Counted from the stretch's first letter, positions 52,871 to 60,656 are shown. The stretch: 64,000 bases of DNA from Streptomyces sp. AC550_RSS872 (GCF_019049285.1 NZ_JAGMUL010000060.1:16878-80877), one strand, 5' to 3'. The notes: generated by a model not told the origin, from the sequence alone. Made by a program: numbers and translations.

Positions 52871-54129
52871 CCGGCCCGCGCGGCGGACGCCTCGGACGTG
52901 GCGAGCGCCTCCAGCTCCCGGGCGACGGCCGCACCGATCATCTCGGCGGCACCGGCACGCGCGTGGCCGACGACCGTGAGCGTGTAGGCGTCGGCGCTGT
53001 GGACGAGGCAGAGGTTCGCCGTACCGGGCGGGGAGAGCTGCGGCAGAGGGACGACGCGCGCCAGGGGGCGGCCGTACAGATGGCTGGGGTGGTCCCGCCA
53101 CTTGAAGGCGGTGCACAGGCTGGTGGTGAGTTCGGGTCGGGCCAGCCGCCGGGCCATCACCCCGGCCAGCCACGGCACGGCACGCGCGGCTCCCTGTAGT
53201 GCGGGAAGGATCGCGCGGTGGGCGTCGCAGCGCCGGTCGAACCCCGCGACCTGGTCCTGGCACGCCGTGAGGCGCGCCACGGGGGATTCCAGGTCGACGG
53301 GCAGCGGCATCCGCAGCACGGTGACACCGTTGCCGAGCTGCTGCGCGGTACGACGGGTCCGCAGGTCGACCGGCACCGTCGCGTAGAACGGGTTCGTCCC
53401 CTTCGGCCAGGTCCGCAGGGGCCCGTGACAGACGCGCAGGGCACCGGCGTACGTACTCAGCAGCAGCTCGTTGAGGGTCGCCCCGCGCCCACCGGCCGGC
53501 TGACGGCGGGCCGTACGCATCACCTGCGGATCGAGCTCCACCACCGCCACCGACGGCCGCACCTCGCCGGGGGAGCCCATGGGCAGGGGCCGCCCAAGCG
53601 CCCCGATCCGGCGCAACTCCCTGCCCACGGCCGCCGCACTGACGGCTGGGCGCTGCCGTACGGTCGCGGTCGGGTCCGCCGTGGCCGGCACGCGCGGCGG
53701 CAGCGGGGGTACGGCGTCGTCCATCAGCAGCCGGAAGACCGTCTCCAGGGACCTGCCGTCCAGCAGCGCGTGATGCGCGAACAGGACGAGGGCGTCGCGC
53801 GCGACCAGCAGCCGCCACAGCGGCCGTTCGGGCGGAAGGGGGTGGCTCACACCGTCGGCGAGCAGGTGTCGCAGGTCCTGTTCCGTGGCGGTGATATGCG
53901 CGCCGGGATCGAACGGCCAGGCTCTCTCCCAGCGGCGGCCCGACAGCGCCCCCGATCCGGTGGGTGGCCGCAGGACCAGGCTCATCCGCTCCAGCCCGCC
54001 CCACCGTTCACGGACCCGGGCCCGCACCCGTTCCAGGTCGAACGGCTCGCCGGAAAACACCCCGGCGATACCGATCGTCCCCGGCAGCCCGTTGCGCAGA
54101 TGCCCTTCGTCGATGGCCGTCAGCCTCAT
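52849..54129 (-). CDS. Condensation/wax-ester-synthase-type acyltransferase 1
   Basis: A 426-residue protein of the chloramphenicol-acetyltransferase-like fold shared by condensation domains, PapA and WS/DGAT enzymes. The catalytic HHxxxDG motif is intact: His119-His120-Ala-Leu-Leu-Asp124-Gly125. Other parts match the second paralogue at 55642-56919 (about 35-40 percent by eye), for example GLPGTIGIAGVFSGEPFDLERVRARVRERWGGLERM and RGATLNELL. Such enzymes join an acyl-ACP or acyl-CoA to an alcohol or amine. Its ATG overlaps the ketosynthase stop (ATGA); it is last in the operon. Confidence 0.8.
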   Translation of the reverse strand: MRLTAIDEGHLRNGLPGTIGIAGVFSGEPFDLERVRARVRERWGGLERMSLVLRPPTGSGALSGRRWERAWPFDPGAHITATEQDLRHLLADGVSHPLPPERPLWRLLVARDALVLFAHHALLDGRSLETVFRLLMDDAVPPLPPRVPATADPTATVRQRPAVSAAAVGRELRRIGALGRPLPMGSPGEVRPSVAVVELDPQVMRTARRQPAGGRGATLNELLLSTYAGALRVCHGPLRTWPKGTNPFYATVPVDLRTRRTAQQLGNGVTVLRMPLPVDLESPVARLTACQDQVAGFDRRCDAHRAILPALQGAARAVPWLAGVMARRLARPELTTSLCTAFKWRDHPSHLYGRPLARVVPLPQLSPPGTANLCLVHSADAYTLTVVGHARAGAAEMIGAAVARELEALATSEASAARAGQGLRTT

Positions 54130-55343
54130 GTGCCACAGCCATGGGGCGAGTCGAACACGACACAGGCGTTGTGGCCGCCGAAGGCGAAGCTGTTGCTGAT
54201 CACCGGCCCGTCCAGGATCTTGCGCGGCTCCCCGACGACCATGTCCAGCTCGCATCGGGGATCCAGCCGCGTGAGATGCGCGGTCGGCGGCGCGAGCCCC
54301 TCCCGCACGGACAACGCGGTGATCACGGCCTCCAGCGCTCCCGCCAGCCCGAGCCCGTGCCCGGTCACGGCCTTGGGCGCGGTGACCGGCACCGCGCGCG
54401 GGCCGAACACGTCGCTGATGGCCCGCGCCTCCGCGAGGTCGTTCAGCTCGGTGCCGGTGCCGTGCGCGTTGACATGGGTGACGGCGTCCGCGGTCGAACC
54501 GGCGTCGGCGAGCGCCTGTTCCATGCACGCCCGGGCCCCCGCACCGTCGGGATGCGGTGCCGTCAGGTGGTGGGCGTCGGACGTACGGCCGTACCCGGTC
54601 AGGGTGGCGTAGACGCGGGCGCCGCGCGCGCGGGCCAGGTCCAGCCGCTCCAGCACCAGGAACGCCGCCCCTTCGGCGAGGACGAAACCCCGCCGCCCGA
54701 CGTCGAACGGCCGTGACGCGGAGGCGGGATCCTCGCACTCGGTGACCATCGCCCCGGCCCGCCCGAACGCCAGCGCCGTCGTCGGAGTCAGGGGACTGTC
54801 GTGGCCCCCGGCCACCACCACGTCCGCGCACCCCGCCCGGATCATCTGCATCGCCTCACCCACGGCATGCGTACCGGAGGCACAGGCCGTGGACACCGTC
54901 AGACTCGGCCCGGCGATCCGGAGCCTGGCGCTGATCCAGTAGGCCCCGGCGTTGTGCATCAGCCGGGGCGCGTAGAGCACGTCAGGCTGCCCGATGCCGT
55001 TCTCCTGGCTGATCACCCCGCCGTACCCGGTGCCGGTGACCACGGCCCGCCGGCCGGGACCGACGTGCAGTCCCCCGGCGTCCGCCACGGCGTCCACGGC
55101 CGCGCACACGGCCAGCTGCACCGAACGGTCCGTCCGCCGCACCTCTTTGGGCGCCAGACAGCCCGCCGGTTCGAAGGCGGTCATCGCGGCCGCCGGGTAC
55201 ACGACCGTGCCCTCGTCGTCGAAGGCGTGCAGCGCCGTCGCGGAACGGCACCGCACGAGACTCTCCCAGAGCTCCTGCGGACTCGCACCGGCCGCGCAGC
55301 GAACTCCGAGGCCGGTGACGGCGACGGCGGGTCGGCCGGTCAT
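54126..55343 (-). CDS. Beta-ketoacyl-ACP synthase (KAS II/FabF-like)
   Basis: A 405-residue ketosynthase with a full catalytic set: Cys154 (STACASG), His294 (NAHGTGT), Lys324 and His329 (PKAVTGHGLGLAGALEA). It condenses an acyl starter with malonyl-ACP. No chain-length factor partner, ketoreductase or acyltransferase lies in the operon, so it either makes one or few extensions or borrows fatty-acid synthase enzymes. Four-base overlaps on both sides (with the ACP and with acyltransferase 1) show tight coupling. Confidence 0.92.
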   Translation of the reverse strand: MTGRPAVAVTGLGVRCAAGASPQELWESLVRCRSATALHAFDDEGTVVYPAAAMTAFEPAGCLAPKEVRRTDRSVQLAVCAAVDAVADAGGLHVGPGRRAVVTGTGYGGVISQENGIGQPDVLYAPRLMHNAGAYWISARLRIAGPSLTVSTACASGTHAVGEAMQMIRAGCADVVVAGGHDSPLTPTTALAFGRAGAMVTECEDPASASRPFDVGRRGFVLAEGAAFLVLERLDLARARGARVYATLTGYGRTSDAHHLTAPHPDGAGARACMEQALADAGSTADAVTHVNAHGTGTELNDLAEARAISDVFGPRAVPVTAPKAVTGHGLGLAGALEAVITALSVREGLAPPTAHLTRLDPRCELDMVVGEPRKILDGPVISNSFAFGGHNACVVFDSPHGCGT

Positions 55344-55615
55344 CGGGCGAGGGTGTTGTGGACGCCGGGGGTACGCAGCCGCACGATGAGGTCGGCGACA
55401 TCACCCACGGTGGACACACCGGCCTTGTCGGTGCCTCTCAGACACACCCCGAACAACTCCTCCGAAGCCGCTTCCAGTTCGGTGATGTCCAGGCTGTCGG
55501 CGCCCAGGTCGGCGACCAGCCGAGCCTGCGGGACCACCGCCTCCGGCGGCACCGACATCACCCGCGCGCACAGCGGGCGCAGCGCTTCCCATACGTCGCC
55601 GTGTTCCGCTTCCAT
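55340..55615 (-). CDS. Acyl carrier protein
   Basis: A 91-residue ACP. The phosphopantetheine-bearing Ser41 is in LGADSLDITELEAA, with acidic helix II after it. It would carry the chain made by the downstream ketosynthase and hand it to the acyltransferases. ATG 55613-55615 has GGAGG upstream; its stop overlaps the ketosynthase start. Confidence 0.92.
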   Translation of the reverse strand: MEAEHGDVWEALRPLCARVMSVPPEAVVPQARLVADLGADSLDITELEAASEELFGVCLRGTDKAGVSTVGDVADLIVRLRTPGVHNTLAR

Positions 55616-55641
55616 GCAACTGCCTCCATCTCCTGGTGCCG

Positions 55642-56919
55642 TCAGGGCACTGACGGCGTCGCCATCCCGGCCCATGTCTCGAACTCCGTGACGACCGCGT
55701 CGGCGAGCCGCTCCGCGTCGTTCGGGCGCAGGTGGCACACCACGGTGAGCGTGAACGCGTCCCCTGCCTGTGCCAGGGCGAAGCTGACCGTGCCCGGGTG
55801 CTGCAAGGGCGGCAGCCCGACCGTGCGCACGAGCCGACGGCCCTGGAAGGTGCCGGTCCCGCCGGGCCACTTCATGGCCGTGGTCGCGGTCGCCGCGAAG
55901 CAGTTGTGACGCCCGCGGTCGGCCAGCAGCCCGGTGACCCAGGGGCCCGTCCGGCGAACCGCCTCTGCGGCCGGGAACAGCACGGCGGCGTGGGCGGCGG
56001 CCCGCTCGGGCACGTCGGCCATCGCAGCCTGACAGGCCCGCAGCCGCGCCACGGGCCCGTCGACGTCGACGGGCAACGGAACCCGGACGACCGTGAGGGT
56101 GTTGCCGAGTTCGCCCGTGGTCGCCCCGGTGCGCAGATCGCACGGTACGGCCGTGTAGACCGGTTCGTCGCGCTGCCGCCACCGCCGCACCGGCCCGTAC
56201 CGGTCCCGCAGCGCCCCGGCCACGGCGCCGACCAGCAGCTCGTTCAGCGTCGCGCCCCGGCCGTCGGCCGGCTGCCGGCGGGCGGATCGGACCGTGGGCG
56301 CGGGCAGTTCGCGCACCGCGACCGAGGAGCACGGCTCCCCGGGCGGCCGCATCGGAAGGGCCTGCCCCGCGGCCGCCATCACCATGAGCTCCCTGCCCGC
56401 CGCACGCAGTCCGGCCCGCGGCGGCGGTGCCGACCGCACCGACTCCCTCGCCGCGGGGCCGTCCATCAGCGCGCGCATCAGCGTCGCCAGGGACCGCCCG
56501 TCCAACAGCGCGTGCTGGGCCACCAGAGCCAGCGCGAAGTCACCGCCGTGCGCCGCGTCCGGGACCACATGGAGCCGCCAGGGCGGCAGCCCTCCGCTGA
56601 GCGGCCGGTCCACGCTCCGCGTCCACAGGTCGTCCAACTTGGTCTGTGCCACGCCGACCTGTGCACCGGGATCGAACCGCCCCGGCACGACCCACCGCAT
56701 CCGCCCACGCCGCCCGAACAGCCCCTGCCGTACCGCCGCCCCGCCGCCCCGGGGCCCGTCGAGCACGCAGTTCATCCGCTCCAGGCCCGCCCACCGCTCG
56801 GCGACGCGCGCGCGCACCTGCTCCACGTCGGGCTGCTCGCCGGAGAGGACCACCGCCAGGCCGATCACACCCGGACACCCGTTGAGCAGCAGCATCTCGT
56901 CGGCATAGGACAGTCTCAT
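55642..56919 (-). CDS. Condensation/wax-ester-synthase-type acyltransferase 2
   Basis: A 425-residue paralogue of acyltransferase 1 and first gene of the operon. The catalytic region reads Gln135-His136-Ala-Leu-Leu-Asp140-Gly141: the first His of HHxxxDG is Gln, but the general-base His and the structural Asp are kept, so activity is possible. Conserved blocks include CPGVIGLAVVLSGEQPDVEQVRARVAERWAGLERM and DGRGATLNELLVGAVAGALRDR. It has 26 bases to the ACP gene. GGAGAG precedes the ATG. Two different condensing enzymes on one ACP suggests two acylation steps or a heterodimer. Confidence 0.8.
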   Translation of the reverse strand: MRLSYADEMLLLNGCPGVIGLAVVLSGEQPDVEQVRARVAERWAGLERMNCVLDGPRGGGAAVRQGLFGRRGRMRWVVPGRFDPGAQVGVAQTKLDDLWTRSVDRPLSGGLPPWRLHVVPDAAHGGDFALALVAQHALLDGRSLATLMRALMDGPAARESVRSAPPPRAGLRAAGRELMVMAAAGQALPMRPPGEPCSSVAVRELPAPTVRSARRQPADGRGATLNELLVGAVAGALRDRYGPVRRWRQRDEPVYTAVPCDLRTGATTGELGNTLTVVRVPLPVDVDGPVARLRACQAAMADVPERAAAHAAVLFPAAEAVRRTGPWVTGLLADRGRHNCFAATATTAMKWPGGTGTFQGRRLVRTVGLPPLQHPGTVSFALAQAGDAFTLTVVCHLRPNDAERLADAVVTEFETWAGMATPSVP

Positions 56920-56943
56920 GCGGTCTCTCCGGCTCGCAGTCCA

Positions 56944-56972
56944 AACGCCCGCCCCGTGATGGAGCGGGCGTT
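56944..56972 (-). terminator. Terminator hairpin between a small secreted-protein gene and the acyl operon
   Basis: AACGCCCGC (56944-56952) and GCGGGCGTT (56964-56972) pair perfectly over an 11-base loop; on the minus strand TTTGG follows. Only 24 bp then remain before the acyltransferase 2 start, so the operon may depend on read-through. Confidence 0.75.
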
Positions 56973-56993
56973 GAACCGAACACTTCCTTCGGT

Positions 56994-57275
56994 CTACTTG
57001 AGCGCTCCGCTGTTGCAGCCCATGTCCGAGCCGAGGTGGCTGGGCTGCGCACCCGGGGAGCCCTCACCGTTGAGCGCGTTGCCCAGCGCGCCGTTGACGA
57101 GCCCGAGGCTGCCGAGGATGTCGATGTTCATGTCGTGCGAGCGGCACTCGATGCCCTGCGTGATGTCGAGGTCGTGGGCACCCGCCTCACCGTGGGCGGC
57201 GGCCGTGCCGACGCCGAGCGAGCCGACGCTGCCGAGGACGGCGCCCACGAGGGCGACCTTCTGAAGCTTGCGCAT
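56994..57275 (-). CDS. Small secreted protein, 'CxSHD-GEGxPGAQ' family, member A
   Basis: A 93-residue secreted protein: signal peptide RKLQKVALVGAVLGSVGSLGVGTAAAHG, then ECRSHDMNIDILGSLGLVNGALGNALNGEGSPGAQPSHLGSDMGCNSGALK. Two cysteines frame the mature core. Members B and C (59309 and 59861) share this order: CxSHDxNxDxLGxxGxxNGxxGxxLNGEGxPGAQxxxLGSxMGCxxxA. I do not recognise a named family. CGGAGAAG precedes the ATG, as in B and C. It lies upstream of the acyl operon on the same strand. Confidence 0.8.
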   Translation of the reverse strand: MRKLQKVALVGAVLGSVGSLGVGTAAAHGEAGAHDLDITQGIECRSHDMNIDILGSLGLVNGALGNALNGEGSPGAQPSHLGSDMGCNSGALK

Positions 57276-57350
57276 TTCTTCTCCGTTGGTCGAGCAGATG
57301 GGGTGTGCGGGGGTTCAAGCGGGGAGACGGGACACGTACGGCCCGGTCCG

Positions 57351-58130
57351 TCAGCCGAGTCGGGGCAGTCCCAACTGGCCCACGGGCGGCGCCGCGACCT
57401 GTCCCAGGCCGAGGCCGGGCACCTGCGGTGCGCTGGCCGGCGAGACCAGCGGGTTGATCAGCGGGTTCACCTCGGGGTTCACCTGCGGGTTCACCTGCGG
57501 GGCGACCCGCGGCGGGGGCTCCGGGTTGAAGACCTGCGGTGCGGAGACCTGAGGAGCGACCTGCGGCATCACCTGCGGCGCCGTCTGCGGGGTGACCTGC
57601 GGCACGACCTGCGGCGCGGCGGGCTGGGGCGCGGCGGCCGGTGCGGAGTGCGGAGCACCGGAGGCCTCCGCGTAGCCGCCCGACGAGGCCGAGGCGGAGG
57701 CGTAACCGCTCTCCTGGCGCGGCGCGGGCGCCGGGGGCGCCGGGGGCGCGTAGTGCGGCGCCGGCTGGGGCTGCGGCTGCGGACGCGTGGCCTGCGCGGC
57801 GCCCGTCGAACGGGCCGATGCCGTGACCTGGGGCTGCGGCGGCGCGTAATGGGGAGCGGGTGCCGGGGCGTACTGGGGCGGCGCGTACTGGGGCGCCGGA
57901 GCGTACTGAGGAGCCGCGTACTGGGGAGGCGGCGCCGGAGCGTACTGGGGCGCCGCGTACTGGGGAGGAGGCGCCGGAGCGTACTGAGGTGCCGGATATT
58001 CGGGAGCGGGAGCCGGCGCGGCACCGCTGTACCCGACGGGATAGTCGGCGGCCTCGCTGACGCCGGCACCGATGGCGGTCAGACCGCCGGCCGCCGCTAC
58101 GACGAGCGCGGCCTTGTGAAGCTTGCGCAT
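57351..58130 (-). CDS. Secreted Pro/Ala/Gln-rich repeat protein
   Basis: A 259-residue protein with signal peptide MRKLHKAALVVAAAGGLTAIGAGVSEAA. The mature chain has two low-complexity halves: a Tyr-Ala-Pro repeat (units of PPQYAAPQYAPAP, about residues 45-95) and a C-terminal repeat of PQV/VAPQ/NPEV units (about 180-235). No cysteine and no enzyme motif. It looks like an extracellular or wall-associated structural protein. The leader GAGGGTTCC-ATG-CGCAAGCTTCA is nearly identical to those of the genes starting at 58550 and 62482. It shares its N-terminus with those proteins. Confidence 0.8.
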   Translation of the reverse strand: MRKLHKAALVVAAAGGLTAIGAGVSEAADYPVGYSGAAPAPAPEYPAPQYAPAPPPQYAAPQYAPAPPPQYAAPQYAPAPQYAPPQYAPAPAPHYAPPQPQVTASARSTGAAQATRPQPQPQPAPHYAPPAPPAPAPRQESGYASASASSGGYAEASGAPHSAPAAAPQPAAPQVVPQVTPQTAPQVMPQVAPQVSAPQVFNPEPPPRVAPQVNPQVNPEVNPLINPLVSPASAPQVPGLGLGQVAAPPVGQLGLPRLG

Positions 58131-58549
58131 GGAACCCTCGGCCCTTCATTACCTGTACAGGGAAATCCGTTGTATTCAGTCAGTCTTGCGTGCGCTCAGT
58201 CTGATATTCGTACTGCGCCCTTACAGGGGTAATGCCTGAGCTGTCATGTGGACTTCACGCCGGAGCAGGCAGCGGATCCCGTTGCCTCTCTCTGATTCCA
58301 GATCGCTGCCCTCTCTCAGCTGGCAACGACATTTCCCTGACCAGGTCACGGGATCCAAATTTCCGTCACTCAATTGCCATCGATCGGATAAAAGGCTCTG
58401 ATGAACAGCCTCTGGCAAATGAGTGACGACATCCCCGCGCACGTGACCGGCCCAGCACTTCTCTCGTTCCCCCCAGGGTCAGAGCGATGGTGCATCGCAG
58501 CCGCATTTCCATATGTTCCATGCACAGGTCAATGAAGGGCCGAGGTTCC
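58131..58549. other. 419-bp divergent promoter region with a long stem-loop
   Basis: No coding signal and unusually AT-rich for the window. It serves the repeat protein (minus) and the next secreted protein (plus). It holds TGTACAGG leader elements at 58148-58160 and 58518-58526 region, and a long inverted repeat at 58364-58428. Confidence 0.75.
58364..58428. repeat. 65-bp stem-loop with 16-bp arms
   Basis: CGTCACTCAATTGCCA (58364-58379) faces TGGCAAATGAGTGACG (58413-58428); only one base pair is mismatched. The 33-base loop contains its own hairpin AGGCT-N9-AGCCT (58393-58411). No T-run follows on either strand. Confidence 0.9.
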
Positions 58550-59029
58550 ATGCGCAAGCTTCATCAGGTCGCGCTCATCGCAGCAGCAGCAAGTGGTCTG
58601 TCGGCCGTCGGCGCCGGACCCAGCGTCGCCGACGCGCCCGTCGGATACGGCGGTACCGCTCCGGCTCCCGTCGGCCGGCCGGACGTCCAGGCCACCTCGT
58701 GGGGCAGTTCGCAGGCTTCCGCGCAGTCCTCCAACTCGCCGACCGCGCACGGCCAGGCGGCCCCGGGCCCGCAGCGGGGCGCCGACGTCAGCCCGCAGGT
58801 CAGCCCCCAACTGAGCCCGAAGATCAGCCCGCAGGTCAACCAGCAGCCGGCCGCGGCACCGTCCGGCCCGATCGAGCAGGCCAACCTGTTCCGCCCGTAC
58901 CAGGAGTGCAGCCCGCAGTCCCTGGTCAACGCTGCCGTCCCGGTCGCGGTGCTGGCCGCCTCCGAGACCCGCGGCATCGACTGCGACCAGGCCAACAGCC
59001 AGGCGAACTCCCTCGCCCACGCCCGCTAG
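58550..59029 (+). CDS. Small secreted protein, 'RPYQECSPQ' family, long member
   Basis: A 159-residue secreted protein: signal peptide RKLHQVALIAAAASGLSAVGAG, a Gln/Ser/Pro-rich middle with the DVSPQVSPQLSPKISPQV repeat, and a C-terminal domain LFRPYQECSPQSLVNAAVPVAVLAASETRGIDCDQANSQ. The domain is shared with the 78-residue protein at 62246-62482. Its pattern, Cys-x~8-(V/I)P(V/I)AV-x~12-Cys-x-Q-x-N, faintly recalls rodlins, the aerial-surface proteins of Streptomyces; that is a guess. ATG 58550 has CGAGG upstream. Confidence 0.8.
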   Translation: MRKLHQVALIAAAASGLSAVGAGPSVADAPVGYGGTAPAPVGRPDVQATSWGSSQASAQSSNSPTAHGQAAPGPQRGADVSPQVSPQLSPKISPQVNQQPAAAPSGPIEQANLFRPYQECSPQSLVNAAVPVAVLAASETRGIDCDQANSQANSLAHAR

Positions 59030-59089
59030 GCGCACCGGCGACAGCGTCCCGAGGAGATCCGAACCTCATTTCCCTTCGCGGCAACCCCC

Positions 59090-59125
59090 GCTGGTCACAG
59101 CCCTCAACGAGCGGCTGTGACCAGC
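59090..59125 (+). terminator. Terminator after the RPYQECSPQ gene
   Basis: GCTGGTCACAGCC (59090-59102) pairs perfectly with 59113-59125 over a 10-base loop and is followed by ACTTT. Confidence 0.85.
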
Positions 59126-59230
59126 ACTTTCACATCGCGGCCCGGCACACGGCCCGGTAGCGCGATGCGGCTTTCGAGTGTTTCCGGCACGAAACGCGAA
59201 CTCCGGCGCGCCTCCGGGACATATCGGGAT

Positions 59231-59280
59231 ACTTCGTATTAATCTTTCGTCACTGTACGAAGTCGATCTTCTACAGATCG
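59231..59280 (+). promoter_or_regulatory. Promoter/leader element with two adjacent inverted repeats, copy 1
   Basis: ACTTCGTA (59231-59238) and TACGAAGT (59256-59263) flank a TAATCT -10-like box (59240-59245). Immediately after comes the hairpin CGATCT-TCTAC-AGATCG (59264-59280). The whole block is conserved before the gene at 59861, with a compensatory pair change in the second hairpin. Confidence 0.7.
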
Positions 59281-59308
59281 CACCCACCTCACTCCACCGG
59301 AGAAGAAC

Positions 59309-59593
59309 ATGCACAAGGTTCGCAAGGCTGCCGTCGTGGTCGTCGCCATCGGCACCGTCGGACTCCTGGGCGCCGGCACGGCCACCGCCGACGGCCACGG
59401 CGGCAAGGACGGGGGCAAGTTCAGCGTCCTCCAGAGCTCCAACTGCAAGTCGCACGACCTGAACGTCGACGTCCTCGGCCAGGTCGGCGTCCTCAACGGC
59501 CTGCTGGGCAGCGCGCTCAACGGCGAGGGCGACCCGGGCGCGCAGGACACCCACCTCGGCTCGTCGATGGGCTGCAACAACAGCGCCTTCTAG
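59309..59593 (+). CDS. Small secreted protein, 'CxSHD-GEGxPGAQ' family, member B
   Basis: A 94-residue secreted protein: signal peptide HKVRKAAVVVVAIGTVGLLGAGTATADG, a Gly/Lys/Asp-rich spacer, then VLQSSNCKSHDLNVDVLGQVGVLNGLLGSALNGEGDPGAQDTHLGSSMGCNNSAF. The two cysteines are at the same places as in members A and C. It is the closer relative of C (59861), about 70 percent identical, with which it forms a tandem duplication including the leader. CCGGAGAAGAAC lies before the ATG. Confidence 0.82.
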   Translation: MHKVRKAAVVVVAIGTVGLLGAGTATADGHGGKDGGKFSVLQSSNCKSHDLNVDVLGQVGVLNGLLGSALNGEGDPGAQDTHLGSSMGCNNSAF

Positions 59594-59630
59594 GCACTGA
59601 CGGCCGCGCAGCCGGCCGAAGCGGGAAACA

Positions 59631-59673
59631 GTCCCGGTACCGAGCCCCAGGCCCGGTGCCGGGACTCCTTTTT
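59631..59673 (+). terminator. Terminator after family member B
   Basis: GTCCCGG (59631-59637) pairs with CCGGGAC (59659-59665), extended by ACCG/CGGT, followed by TCCTTTTT. Confidence 0.88.
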
Positions 59674-59782
59674 GGGTTCACGCTTTTGCCTTGCGACTCC
59701 TCGCGAGGGGAGTAATTTCCGGGCCATCGGCCAAGATGGTGAGAATTTCCTGAATTCGGCGCGCCGCCCATTGCTCCGGAAT

Positions 59783-59831
59783 ACTTCCTATTAGCCTCCG
59801 TAACTGTTCGAAGTCGATCCGAAATGGATCG
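59783..59831 (+). promoter_or_regulatory. Promoter/leader element with two adjacent inverted repeats, copy 2
   Basis: ACTTC (59783-59787) and GAAGT (59810-59814) flank TAGCCT (59792-59797), and the hairpin CGATCC-GAAAT-GGATCG (59815-59831) follows directly. Compared with copy 1 the closing pair changes from T-A to C-G while pairing is kept and the loop is entirely different. Confidence 0.7.
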
Positions 59832-59860
59832 CAACCCACTTCACTCCACCGGAGAAGAAC

Positions 59861-60154
59861 ATGCACAAGCTCCGCAAGGCCGCCGTCCTGGTCGCCGCTC
59901 TCGGGAGCGTCGGACTCCTGAGCGCCGGCGCCGCCCATGCCGACGGAGGCGGCTGGGGCCAGAAGGGCACGAACGTGGATGTCCTACAGAGCAGCAACTG
60001 CAGGTCGCACGACGCCAACGTCGACGTCCTCGGCCAGGTCGGCATCGCCAACGGCCTGGGTGGCAACCTGCTGAACGGCGAGGGCAGCCCGGGCGCGCAG
60101 GAGACCGGGCTCGGCTCGGAGATGGGCTGCAGCAACAGCGCGTTCGGCAAGTGA
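59861..60154 (+). CDS. Small secreted protein, 'CxSHD-GEGxPGAQ' family, member C
   Basis: A 97-residue secreted protein: signal peptide HKLRKAAVLVAALGSVGLLSAGAAHADG, then VDVLQSSNCRSHDANVDVLGQVGIANGLGGNLLNGEGSPGAQETGLGSEMGCSNSAFGK. It is the tandem partner of member B. The conserved two-cysteine core and the very conserved spacing argue for a small folded, disulfide-bonded extracellular domain. CCGGAGAAGAAC precedes the ATG. Confidence 0.82.
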   Translation: MHKLRKAAVLVAALGSVGLLSAGAAHADGGGWGQKGTNVDVLQSSNCRSHDANVDVLGQVGIANGLGGNLLNGEGSPGAQETGLGSEMGCSNSAFGK

Positions 60155-60171
60155 CGTAAGCCGCTTCCTTC

Positions 60172-60209
60172 CCCGGTGCCCCGGCCTTCAGGCCGGGGCA
60201 CCGGGCTTT
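60172..60209 (+). terminator. Strong terminator after family member C
   Basis: A perfect 15-bp stem (60172-60186 with 60191-60205), TTCA loop, then CTTTT. Confidence 0.95.
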
Positions 60210-60260
60210 TGCCGACCGCTCCCCGCCCCGTGAAGCACCGTCTGAGGGCCGAAAACCGAA

Positions 60261-60292
60261 ATGCCGGACCAGGATCACTCCCGGTCCGGCAT
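60261..60292 (-). terminator. Terminator after the four-Cys secreted protein gene (60309)
   Basis: ATGCCGGACC (60261-60270) pairs perfectly with 60283-60292; on the minus strand it is followed by TTCGGTTTT. Confidence 0.88.
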
Positions 60293-60308
60293 CGGCCGCT
60301 CACGCGCC

Positions 60309-60656
60309 TCAGAAGTCGAATTTGGGGATCTTGATGCCCTTGGGCAGCTTCGCCGTGTTGTTGCACTCCACAACCGGCCCGGACTTCACGGACCCGCCGT
60401 TCATGATGTGCTCCCGGGGCCCCACGACACGAGGCCGCTCGACCGTCGAGCAGTCCTGCCGCTGGTGGAGGGCGTAGCCGTTGCGCTTGTCCTTGTGGAC
60501 GACCTCGCTCTTCTTGACGCAGACGATGTCTCCCTGGGCGGTGAACGTGCAGGCGCCCTTGGGCTCGTCGGCGTACGCCGGCGCGGCACCGCTGTAGATC
60601 ACGGCGAGGGCTCCCAGGAGCCCCGAGACGGTTGCGATCCTCTGTCGACCGTTCAT
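60309..60656 (-). CDS. Small secreted four-Cys protein, member 1
   Basis: A 115-residue secreted protein: signal peptide NGRQRIATVSGLLGALAVIYSGAAPAYAD, then CTFTAQGDIVCVKKSEV, QRQDCSTVERPRV and GPVVECNNTAKLPKGIKIPKFDF. Four cysteines could form two disulfides. The protein at 61547 has the same spacing (AQGxIVC, then a middle Cys, then GPxxxC), so the two are paralogues of an unrecognised family. ATG 60654-60656 has AAAGGAA upstream. Confidence 0.8.
   Translation of the reverse strand: MNGRQRIATVSGLLGALAVIYSGAAPAYADEPKGACTFTAQGDIVCVKKSEVVHKDKRNGYALHQRQDCSTVERPRVVGPREHIMNGGSVKSGPVVECNNTAKLPKGIKIPKFDF

Noticed and set aside
54126-55615. Type II aromatic polyketide cluster
   Set aside because: There is no chain-length factor, cyclase or ketoreductase next to the ketosynthase and ACP.
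58364-58428. Transcription terminator
   Set aside because: It lies between two divergent genes, upstream of both, and is not followed by a T-run on either strand.
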